Source: Elymus sibiricus
Lineage: Eukaryota > Streptophyta > Magnoliopsida > Poales > Poaceae
DNA: 64,000 nt
Assembly (NCBI GenBank): GCA_039707655.1
Contig: CM077664.1
Coordinates: 26,276,781-26,340,780 of the forward strand
Direction of reading: 5' to 3'
Shown here piece by piece: positions 22,829-32,565 of this stretch. Under the pieces are notes generated by a model, which was not told the origin of the DNA, searched no databases, and saw nothing but the letters and a program-made list of their open reading frames with translations. Position numbers and translations under genes: made by a program. Each line of letters opens with the position of its first letter. The first letter of the stretch is position 1.

Positions 22829-23522
22829 TGTTGGGGATATTTCCCTGACATGGTGACCCGGCAGGTATCTTGACCCGGCCAGGAGAAAGACTCCATGGGC
22901 CAGAGACCAGACCGGGTCAGGACGAGGGCAAGGTAGCACCAGGAAGACCCGGCGGAAGGCCGGCTCACAAAAGAAACTAATGGACCGGCTTAAGGAGAGA
23001 CCCAGGGGCCAGGGTGACACCCGGCAGGAGACCGGCTTAAAGGGAGACCAAGGGCCTAGGGCGAGACCCGGCAGGAGGCCGGCTTAAGGGGAGCCCAACG
23101 GGCCGGCTCGCGGAGAAGATCCAAGAAGAGGAAAGTTCCCTGTCAAGGGAAGCAAGACCCGGACTAGGATTCGACTTGTAAAATAAAATAGGCTAGTCCT
23201 AATCCAATTAGGACTCTTCATGTAAGCCGGCCCCTTCAACTTATATAAGGAGGGCCAAGGCACCCCAAGAGGGACAAGTTAAGTTAGACAGACAAATCAA
23301 TAGCTCTCGAGATAGAGGTAGCAAAAGGGCACCCTTGTAATCGAGATCATCATCAATAGCAATCAAGCAGGATGTAGGCTTTTACCTCCACCGTGAGGGG
23401 CCGAACCTGGGTAAAACTCGCGTCTCTCTATTCCGACCAACCCCGTTCAAGCTATCACCTAGTTGCGATGGCCTCACCATTAATTCCTTTACAAGGATAT
23501 CTGCCGTGATAAAACCACGATA
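22829..23522 (+). repeat. RLG-D 5' LTR
   Basis: A 694-bp LTR, TGTTGGGG...CCACGATA; the terminal CA is now TA. It is rich in ACCCGGC/GCCGGCTTAA words. A TATATAAGG box lies at 23242-23250. Confidence 0.9.
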
Positions 23523-23523
23523 G

Positions 23524-23542
23524 TTGGCGCCCACCGTGGGGC
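23524..23542 (+). promoter_or_regulatory. RLG-D primer binding site
   Basis: TTGGCGCCCACCGTGGGGC begins two bases after the LTR. The TGG start matches the CCA end of a tRNA, and the TGGCGCC word is used by many Gypsy elements. I did not identify the tRNA species. Confidence 0.75.
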
Positions 23543-24650
23543 CAGCGCACGGTGGTGTTGTGTTCTTGGAGGGCACTCTCCAAGGATCGTGGAGTTCGCG
23601 ATTGACCGAATAAAAAAAAAGGGCTCGAAAGGATCTAGATCGTCTCTGAGTTCGTCAAATCGAGATCAGGGAGGGAAAAAAATCAGCACCATATGTGGGA
23701 TGTTTACGCGCTGGAGTCATGGCTTCATTGGTTTCAACTTCGGCGAGATCGGATCTGGCGGTTCATCCGTTTCGGCGTGCGCAAATACGTCATCGACTGT
23801 TGCTTTCTTATTGTTTAAAGCATCAAATCAATCTGGACATATACATGCTGAGTACGGTCTCCAATGTCTGATTAGCCAAGGCAGCAATCTCTAGTGAAAA
23901 TCCAAGGCGGCGGATACAAGATCGGATCGATTTCCGGTTTCCAAAACTACAAGGCAAAAGCTGCGGCACCTGGCCACATGCGACCGTCGTGGCGTCTCCG
24001 GAAGTCCTGACAAAAAAAAAGGGTGGAGACAGCCTAGCGCAAGTCTCAGAGCAGGACCTCATGTACGCTCTGAGTCCCACGCATGCATGTTGCATCTGAG
24101 CTACGTACACGCACGCTGTATCCATGGCAGGTCAAGTAAAAAAAAAGGTAAACCGTGGTACATCCATCTCACGTGGGGATAGAAAAAAAATGAAGAAAAA
24201 GAAAGTTACGTGGAGAAGCAATCAAGAGATTCCCTAGTACACCGTGCTAGGGCTAGCGAGTCTACTCCAACGTGGATATAAAAACAAAAAAAAAGAGCCA
24301 CCGGTTCTAGTAATTTTGGTGGAGCGTTTGACTCCGATCTGCAGTTGCACGGACTGTGCGTTGGCAGTTGCTGCCAAATTAAAACCGTAGATAAAGAATC
24401 AGACTATGGATAGTGTGGATAGTAGAAGAAATCAAGGCTGCTACTTCTCTGTGCAAGGCATGTCCACCGAGGCATATTCGAATTGCTATTGCTACTCACA
24501 TTATTTGAAGGCGGTGGTACTCAATTGCTGCGTCTACGAAAATACCAGGTGTTATCCGTCCTATTAATTTTATCAGTACATTTTAATTCATCTGAGAACA
24601 ATTACTCTGCCCTGTAATATTTTTTCGCAGGACAATTATTCAATACGAAG
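23543..24650. other. RLG-D 5' internal region, no clear gene
   Basis: A 101-codon open frame (23589-23894) follows the primer binding site but shows no gag motif. The remainder contains several A-runs and no coding signal. Confidence 0.5.
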
Positions 24651-24699
24651 GTGACGGATACGGAGCACACGCCAGCATCATTTTGCACTAGCGTTCGTC

Positions 24700-25100
24700 C
24701 GCGCCTCGCCGCTCAACGGACACGCGTGTAAGCCGTCGCTCCCGCGGTTCAGTCTACATCGACACGCCGCGGCCGACTCACGTGCCCGCGCCAGCTAACA
24801 ACGCCGCGTCCGACTCGCCCGTCCGCGCCGCGGCCGACTCTCGCGTCCGCGCCGACTCCAACACCGCGGCTGACTCGCTCTTCCGCATCGGCTTACAACG
24901 CCGCGGCCGACTCGCGCGACCGTGCTGGCTTACAAATGCCGCGGACCGACTCGCGCGCCCGCGCCGGCTTACAACGCCGCGGCCGACTTACGCGCCCGCG
25001 CCGACTTAACGACGCCACAGCCGACTCGCGCGCTCATGGCGGCTTACAACGCCGCGGCCGACTCGTGCATCCGCGGTTCCAAAGCCGCAGCCGACTCCCA
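24700..25100 (+). repeat. RLG-D GC-rich degenerate tandem repeat
   Basis: Variant units of roughly 36-48 bp are built from GGCTTACAACGCCGCGGCC followed by GACTCGCGCGCCCGC. At least eight degenerate copies are visible. Open frames here on the plus strand are Ala/Arg/Pro-rich and are a by-product of the repeat. Confidence 0.75.
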
Positions 25101-25454
25101 CGTCTTCATCAACACACCAGGGCCGCACCTGCTCGCCTTAACTTCCCAACGGACGTGCGCAAGCCGCCGCCCCCGCGGTCTGGACTACATCAACATGCCA
25201 GGGCCACACCCGCCCGTACGAGCAGCTTCACGGACGCCCGCAGGTCACCATCCCTGCAGCCTGGTCTACTCCAACAAGCTGGAGCAAAAAAAATCTATTA
25301 TCAGCCTCCGAGGGCATACAACGAGCATTGCGAAGATCATCAACTCGCCACGCACCTTTGGCTTCAATAAATTTCATTTTTTGGCTGTCAAACCTACGCC
25401 GGCTTATGCCACAGCCAGGTATGATGAATATCAAGCCGATTCCTCGAGTCGTCT

Positions 25455-28136
25455 TAAGACTCGGGGGCTACACAGACATGACTCGGCAGATTCGGCCGGT
25501 TTCAATAAATACAAAAACCTCGGGTCGTTACAGGGAAGACAACCCGGTGCCCGGGGGCTGCTGCCTTATTGGCGAGAAAGAAAGGTTACCAAAGAAGACT
25601 AGTTGCCTTGATGCGCAGTCTAAACATTGGTATTGTCAGGGGAATTATCTGCGGTCAAGACCCAACCTGCTACAGGACCTGGCCTCAAGGATGACCCGGC
25701 CTGCTACAGGACCTGGCCTCAAGGATGGCCCGGCCTGCTCAATAATGATCAAAGGAATGCCAGCTTATCTGGATCCCAGATGTTTTGCAGTAGTAGCATT
25801 GTCTCCTGTATATCCTATGCTGAGCTTTTCCATGATCATATGGTTACTTGGGGGCTTCCAACTCATCGAGTTTAGCTTACAAAACCCTTTTAAGCCGGCG
25901 AAATGCCAAACTATACTTGGTTAAACCTGCCTGTTAGCAAGATGCTACTCCCTGAAAAGCGACCTGGCGTACACCTGATGAGTCAATCACAAAGGTGACC
26001 CTGAATTCATCAGAGTTAAAACGCTCGATTGGTTGCGTGAGAGCCGGCTTTCAGAGAGATAGGACAAACCAAAAGAGGCCAAAAAGCCTGCTTCCATAGG
26101 AAGCGAAACCAAGACTCGAGCCTTGAAAGCCGGTCTTATGCCATGCCTCGAAAGCCGGCGTTTTTATACTCTGTTATCATACACATACATTATCATACAT
26201 TGCATCATCATACAATGCATCATTTATGCATATCTATATTTGTTTATGTCGCAGGAGCCGGTCTTCAAACCGGGTTACATTGTGACTCCACAAGAACAAA
26301 CGAATCTTTGATAGCCAAAATGGCTGGATCTTCAACATGGTTTATCATAACCAGTATTAAATGATTGAGATATCAATTCTTCTAAATTCCCGGGTTACAA
26401 ATCCAGCCAGGTCACATATAATACCTAGTCATTTAATTGACCGGGTTTTGGGTTATTCAACATCTGCTTTGTAGAAGACTACAACACTTATGGATTTTTT
26501 TGCACATATTTGCCGGGTTGCACTGCAACTACGGCCAAGGATTTCTTTCATCGTAAAAGCATCATCAGTTCACAGGCAAAATATTAAAGTGCTTGATGGC
26601 ATTGGCGGACTATGCAGTTTCACGCTCGAAAACTATTACAAGCCACGATTGGGATATTTTCTATCAAGTTTTTCAAAGCAAATTCAAGCTTGCAGAGTGA
26701 TTGATGATTGAGACCCGGTAGCTGGATCTGCCGGATTAACATTGGTTTGTTCTCTTTTTGCGTCAATTGCCGCCGGGTTGTCACTTGCCGGGTCACAATG
26801 ATTTATTTGGTGAGTTGATAATACAAAAGTGTCAACTATGCGGCCAGGTAACCCGGTTCTTGGAGGCTATAGTGGATCTGAGTTTATTCTACAGTGGAAG
26901 GAATAGTCCCGAGTCGCCGTAGGCAATTCAACCCGGCACTTGGGGGCTACATTATTCAAATAAATATTACATTCAGTATGAAAGTCCCATGTCACTGCAA
27001 GCATGCACCACGGCACTTGGGAGCTAATGCATTGTCATTTTAAACTATTTTCATCGAAGACCTGGCTCACTATTAATAGTGACCCGGCCCTTGGGGGATA
27101 CAATCATTAACTACAGATAGTTCAAGTTCCAGATTGATAAGAGCAGCTGACCCGGCACTTGGGGGCTACATTATTAGCAGTTATACATCTACAAACATCA
27201 AAAGTTACAGTTCAAAGTCCCAGGTTGCAGCAGGCAAGACAACCCGGCCCTTGGGGGCTACAGCATTCAGTTGTTTAACCAGATTATAAGATCCTAATTG
27301 AAGACCCGGCCCATCACATACTGATGAGCCGGCCCTTGGGGGCTACACATGTGAAATGCATTACATTCAGTTTATGACTGGCGACTCAGATGAACAACCC
27401 GGATTTCTTCAAAGTTGCATCATTTATATTTAAGCAAGTCTTAAGCTATCACTACGTTCTACTCTTAAGACTTGGGGGCTACAGGTAATGTGGATATAAG
27501 GGAAGAACACTTTCAAATCCTCAGTTTTGAGCGAACCGGGTCTCATATTCTTGGTAAAAAGTTGCGAAGTTTGTCTGCTCAAAGTTATTCATAGAAGGCC
27601 CGGAATGCCGGTTCAACATCATATGGGTTTCTTATTCCCAAATTTTTTTATCAAGCCAAAACACTGGAAGCCGACTCAACGCCAGATGGGTTATTTTTCT
27701 CAATATTTTTCCGCAAGGAGCCAGCGTAAGCAAGTTAATTGTGAAGCGAGCTTGTCGATGACAGAAGCCCAAAAATTTCTAGGAATCCAATTCCATGACC
27801 CGGCGGTATCAACCTCCATGACTCGGCAATCTCGACACTCGTAAACTCGATAAGTTCTATATCTACAAGACGGAAGATGACATCAACATGTTGAAGCTTT
27901 TGAAAACCGGTTCAGTAACGGATGGGTTATTATTCTCAATATTTTCCTGCAAGGGACACGCACCAGCAAAGTTGATTGAGAAGCCGGCTTGTTGATATGA
28001 AGAAACCCGGATTTTCCAGAAACTGGTTCATTGAATAAAGGCGGCCTTTTGAGCAAGCCGTTTTTCTTCTGACGTATTAATTATTCTTGTTTTCGGGAGC
28101 TTAGCATGAATAAATTCAAGCTAAACTGGGGGCTAA
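25455..28136 (+). repeat. Dispersed polypurine-tract-like motifs in RLG-D
   Basis: GGGGGCTACA or close variants, often preceded by CCCGGCACTT or CCCGGCCCTT, occur near 25464, 25554, 25850, 26941, 27018, 27092, 27160, 27250, 27340 and 27473. The functional tract AACTGGGGGCTAA lies at the end (28124-28136), immediately before the 3' LTR. The surrounding DNA is noncoding. Confidence 0.8.
25666..25733 (+). repeat. 34-bp tandem duplication in RLG-D
   Basis: Two adjacent copies begin CCTGCTACAGGACCTGG, at 25666 and 25700, nearly identical. Confidence 0.85.
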
Positions 28137-28921
28137 TGTTGGGGATATTTCCCTGACATGGTGACCCGGCAGGTATCTTGACCCGGCCAGGAGAAAGACT
28201 CCATGGGCCAGAGACCAGACCGGGTCAGGACGAGGGCAAGGTAGCGCCAGGAAGACCCGGCGGAAGGCCGGCTCACAAAAGAAACTAATGGACCGGCTTA
28301 AGGAGAGACCCAGGGGCCAGGGCGACACCTGGCAGGAGACCGGCTTAAAGGGAGACCAAGGGCCTAGGGCGAGACCCGGCAGGAGGCCGGCTTAAGGGGA
28401 GCCCAACGGGCCAGCTTGCGGAGAAGATCCATGAAGAGGAAAGTTCCCTGTCAAGGGAAGCAAGACCCGGCAGGAGGCCGGCTTAAGGGGAGCCCAACGG
28501 GCCAGCTTGCGGAGAAGATCCATGAAGAGGAAAGTTCCCTGTCAAGGGAAGCAAGACCCGGACTAGGATTCGACTTGTAAAATAAAATAGGCTAGTCCTA
28601 ATCCAATTAGGACTCTTCATGTAAGCCGGCCCCTTCAACTTATATAAGGAGGGGCAAGGAACCCCAAGAGGGACAAGTTAAGTTAGACAGACAAATCAAT
28701 AGCCCTCGAGATAGAGGTAGCAAAAGAGCACCCTTGTAATCGAGATCATCATCAATAGCAATCAAGCAGGATGTAGGCTTTTACCTCCACCGTGAGGGGC
28801 CAAACCTGGGTAAAACTCGCGTCTCTCTATTCCGACCAACCCCGTTCAAGCTAATACCTAGTTGCGATGGCCTCACCATTAAGTCCTTTACAAGGATATG
28901 TGCCGGGACAAAACCACGACA
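28137..28921 (+). repeat. RLG-D 3' LTR with internal 91-bp duplication
   Basis: A 785-bp LTR. A 91-bp unit starting GACCCGGCAGGAGG is present at 28373 and repeated at 28464. The 5' LTR has one copy. The end is CCACGACA. Confidence 0.92.
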
Positions 28922-29752
28922 AGCTCCCATCCGTTTGTATCGGGTTGCATCATCTTCCCCGTTGTAGCACCAAAGCGGGTGCAGTCTCTGTTGGAGAGGT
29001 TGGACGCATCGAGCGATGGCTGCGGCTACCACATCGATAACAGTTAGCCCGTTGTGGGCTAGCCACCTTACTTGAGCGGCCAGCCGAGTTACTTCGGCAC
29101 TTTCCTCTTGGGAAGGACTCTTCGGACGCCAGTTGAACCGCTTCTTCGGCGGGACCGATGAGAATTCGGGCAGCCCCCTCCGAACTGGATCAAAGAGAGG
29201 GACGTCTTCGATATAAAACCATTCCGAAGTCCACTCTTCGGCATCTTTCTTCAGAGTCCCTACGGGGTATCCGATTCCGGCAATGCGCCATACTTCGGCC
29301 CCGCCGACCTCGTAGATTGTCCCTCCTCGGGTACGGGGAACAAGGCAGAAGAACTTCCTCCACAACTCGAAGTGGGCCTCGCAGCCCAGGAACATTTCGC
29401 AAAGAGCGACGAAGCCCGATATATGAAGAATCGATCCTGGGGTAAGGTGGTGGAGTTGGATCCCGTAAAACTCTAATAGACCCCTCAAGAAAGGATGAAT
29501 GGGGAATCCCAGCCCTCGCAAGAGGAAGGGCACGGAACACACCCTTTCCTCCCCATGGGGGGAGGGAAAGTTTTCTGTGAAAACCTCCCCGTCTGCGGAA
29601 GTTAATCCGGGATGGGTGGATGTGAGATCTGACGCAGGAAGATATCCCTGCATCTCGAGCCTGCGTAATTGCATGCGGGATATGGAGCAGCTCGCCCAAT
29701 CACCCTGACGGGGACCGTGAGGGCGCGAGGAAGAACCTGGGACGCTCGCCAT
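28922..29752 (-). pseudogene. RLG-C aORF, first exon (cut by RLG-D)
   Basis: Starts at ATG 29752 (MASVPGSSSR) and stays open for about 277 codons down to the RLG-D junction at 28922; the frame then runs by chance into the RLG-D LTR. It contains the aORF hallmark VPFLLRGLGFPIHPFLRGLL (about residues 75-94), HLTPGSILHISGF, and a downstream segment EWTSEWFYIEDV that matches EWFYI in RLG-B. The family is the 'putative gypsy type transposon' domain encoded antisense to gag-pol, of unknown function. There is no nonsense codon in the RLG-C part, although the integrase of the same element has several. Confidence 0.82.
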
Positions 29753-30106
29753 TGTTTGCTGATACGACCTCGCAGGGATGTGTTAGCCTCCTAGCCTTTA
29801 GCCTATTAAAAGGGTGATGTCTCCCCCCTCCAATGAGGGGCATTTTTGTAAAAAACTATCAGGCCGCTCGCATTCCTTCGATGCGTAGGAATGTCATTTT
29901 ATTCTAGGCAGAGAAAAGCGGTGTGGCGGGCCCCACAAAGCCCCGCCCATCAGAAGATTCTTCGGCAACCGAGCTATTGGTGACCGAACTATTGCCAAAT
30001 CAGATACAGGTACGGGGAGGAACTCGCCACCCAAGCTGAAGACCTATGAAGCATGGAGCTGCCGAAGACTATCAATTTCGGCATTGGAGGCTAGTTCGGG
30101 GGCTAC
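29753..30106. other. RLG-C region between aORF start and 3' LTR, with polypurine tract
   Basis: Noncoding. It contains a purine/T-rich stretch and ends with GTTCGGGGGCTAC (30094-30106), the polypurine tract next to the 3' LTR. Confidence 0.75.
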
Positions 30107-30591
30107 TGAGGGTGTCCTGGACTAGGGGGTACTCGGGCTGCCTACCTATCTCTCGTAGGCCGGGCTGGTGGACCGGTCTCTACTCGTCGATGGAAGGCCG
30201 GATTGCGGGCGACCCCGTGCATCAGAAGGAAACCTCCGAAGACTTGGCGGCTCCTCCAAGGAATAATTGGCATAGCTGGCACGTTTATCCCTTGATGGTA
30301 ACTGACTATATGTAACCCCAGGACCCCCTGGTGTCTATATAAACCAGTGGGTTTAGTCCGTAGAGGATCATCATTCATTGCCTAGGGTTTAGCCCATCCG
30401 ATCTCGAGGTAGATAAACTCTATAACCTTTGTGCAATCACATCAATATAATCTAGTAGGACGTAGGGTATTACTTCTTCGAGAGGGCCCGAACCTGGGAA
30501 AATCACCGTCTCTGCGTTCCCTATTACCCATCGATTCCTAGACCCACAGTTCGGATCCCCTACCCGAGATCTGCCGGTTTTGGTACCGACA
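30107..30591 (+). repeat. RLG-C 3' LTR
   Basis: A full 485-bp copy, TGAGGGTGTCC...GGTACCGACA. RLG-B aORF sequence resumes at 30592. Confidence 0.92.
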
Positions 30592-32565
30592 CCGGGGACA
30601 CCAATGCTCCCTCCGCGCAAGAGGAGGAGAAGGAGTAGGGAGAGGACGGGGAGGAAGATGATTCCTCCCAAATAGGGAATAGGGTGGCGTCCGAGGACGC
30701 CGAGGAGGTGCCGCCTTAACCCGCTCCCAAAAGACCATGCAACGCCAAAGTAGCCTTGTACGGCGATAGCTCGGCTTCTGCCAAGGACTCTGAGGCCTCC
30801 GAAGAGGTTCCTCGAAGGATCCCTAGGGCCAAGCCACAGGCTCAAAGGTACGTGTTCTAGTAACCGCTTGACCATCCTTAGCCGAACTGGGTTTGATATT
30901 GATCACGTTTCCGTTTGTAATTTTGCAGCCCGCTACGCGATCTCCCCACCGACCGAGTCTCGGAAGGGGATTCTCCACCGGCGGCGCTAGCGGAGAGCGG
31001 GACCGAATCCCGCGCCTCGTCTCCCCCAATCGTCGAGGAGGCCGAGGAGGTCCTGTCGAGGAGGATCCCTCCCGTGCCGCACACATGGGGAGGAGGTGAC
31101 ACTATCATGGCCGAGGTGAACACCTCGATCGCCGAAGACCAGGAGAGGAGGGCCCCTTTGGTGAACGAAGAGGAGGAGCCCGGACAAGCCGAGCTCTCTC
31201 CGAGGACGACTCCGGAGACGTCAAGGCATCCAGAGTCCGGCGCCCCGGACTTCGATAGGAAAGAAGCCAAAGCGCCGCCGCCGCCCCCGCCCACCCCAGA
31301 GCAGGCGTCGACCGGGTGGCCAGACGAGATGGAGGATGCTCTAACCAGCTCCTCTATCGCCGAAGAGCATCATGCCCTTATGGGCGCAGTGTTGCAAAGT
31401 CTTCGGTCCGTGGATAACGGACTGAAGGAGGCTTTTAGTGGCCTTCTTACCGGCTTCAAGGTGCGCAAAGTAATACTTTTCCCTTAGAAAAAAAATTTTG
31501 TGTAAATGTATAGCCTCATACACAGTAGCCCCCGAGACGCTGACTGGCTTGAGCAAATCCCGTCAGAGGAACAAAAATCAATATCTCGGATACTAACGTG
31601 CGTAGAATAATGCACAGGCGTCATCTTCGGCTACAGCCGCCAACGCCGAAGAGTTGGCCGAGCTCAATCGGAAGTTGAAGAGCTCCGAGGACGACCTGAG
31701 CCTGGTGAACAAGAGGTTTGACAAGGCACAAGGTAAGTCCGAGCTGTAATGTTGAAGACAGCCGTTGTTTCGTAAGCAGGGTTCGAAGTATCCTAACGGA
31801 TTTAACTGATCCGAGCTGTAATGTTGAAGACAGCCGTTGTTTGGTAAGGTGGAAAACCTCAAGGCTGCACTAAAGACGGCTCGGCTGGAAGCGGCGGAGC
31901 AGAGGTCTGCGGTCGAGAAAGCGGCCGCCGAACTGGCTGTGGAGCAAACCATGAGCCAGAAGCACGAGGCCAGGGTGCTGGAAGTGCAGCAAGAGCTCGG
32001 GGATGCTATCACAAAGTGTGAGGCCCTTGAGCAGAAGAATAAGGAGCAGGCCGCTGAGCTGGCCTCATTGGCGGCGGTAGCCAAGGAAGCGCGGACAGAG
32101 GCGCGCGACTACCAAGAGGAGCTCCGCCAAGTCACGCTCATTGCAGACGGTAAGCCGTACTTGCTGCAAAGTATCTTTGGAGGTAACAGGTTCGCGTTGC
32201 TCACGCGAGTATGGCGTTCCCTAGGCACCTTTGTGGACCTCCCGAAGAGTGCAGCGGACACGGCCAGGTTCTTCGCCGCTCAGGAGGGTCGGGCCGAGCA
32301 GAGGCTGTTCTGGGAGCCACTGCCGAGCAGCTATTTTGGGCTGGTGCAGAGGTTGTACGACGCCGTGCCCCGAATTGATGCATGGAAGCGCTCCGCGTGC
32401 ATTGAAGGAGCTCGGATGGCCTTCGGCAAGACGATGGTGCACTGGCCGAAGATCAAGCCAACCGAGATGGCCACCGGACCTCCACCCCCTGGAAAGGAGC
32501 ATAGGCGCCCCGAGCAATATTTTCCCATCGTGATGGATGGTGCTCGGGCAATAGAAGCCCAGTGA
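30592..32565 (+). pseudogene. RLG-B aORF, 3' exons
   Basis: The RLG-B aORF resumes after RLG-C. Visible pieces are 30592-30848 (acidic, with stops), then an intron with GTACGT near 30849 and TTTTGCAG at about 30928, then 30929-31460 (SAGT-rich, EEEEPGQAEL, then a Pro-rich run). The next intron has GTGCGC near 31461 and a TGCACAG acceptor near 31618, followed by a short exon to about 31731. The last exon, about 31843-32565, encodes a long coiled coil (EQRSAVEKAAAELAVEQ, KCEALEQKNKEQAAELA) and the C-terminal domain with SACIEGARMAFGKTMVHWPK, ending IEAQ. A coiled coil plus a basic tail suggests a structural or oligomerising protein, but function is unknown. Confidence 0.75.
31739..31842 (+). 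repeat. Short direct repeat at an aORF intron
   Basis: CCGAGCTGTAATGTTGAAGA with its continuation CAGCCGTTGTTT occurs at 31739-31770 and again at 31811-31842, 72 bases apart, flanking the last intron of the RLG-B aORF. Confidence 0.8.

Larger units (their letters stand above)
22829..28921 (+). mobile_element. RLG-D: innermost LTR retrotransposon, non-autonomous
   Basis: A plus-strand element inside the RLG-C aORF. The LTRs are 22829-23522 (694 bp) and 28137-28921 (785 bp). The difference is exactly one 91-bp duplicated unit in the 3' LTR. Both start TGTTGGGGATATT. Flanks are AGGTC (22824-22828) and AGCTC (28922-28926), a 5-bp target duplication with one mismatch. A primer binding site beginning TTGGCGCCCACCGTGGGGC lies just after the 5' LTR. 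The 4.6-kb interior has no recognisable gag or pol. It holds a GC-rich tandem-repeat region and many GGGGGCTACA-like motifs. By eye the LTRs differ at about 18 of 694 positions, apart from the duplication. Confidence 0.9.
18463..30591 (+). mobile_element. RLG-C: third-level Ty3/Gypsy element, inserted in RLG-B
   Basis: A plus-strand element with LTRs at 18463-18929 and 30107-30591, sharing LTR sequence with RLG-B (roughly 90 percent by eye), so it belongs to the same family but in opposite orientation. Its 5' LTR joins integrase coding sequence almost directly, so gag, protease, RT and RNase H are missing. Integrase, the pol-aORF module, an antisense aORF and a polypurine tract follow. The first 18 bases of the 5' LTR are absent and no target duplication can be recognised. 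RLG-D interrupts its aORF. The LTRs differ at about 23 of 467 positions by eye, more than those of its host RLG-B. Confidence 0.9.

Noticed and set aside
24782..25602. Long Ala/Arg/Pro-rich open frames in RLG-D
   Set aside because: A product of the GC-rich tandem repeat. Two frames are open at once with low-complexity translations.
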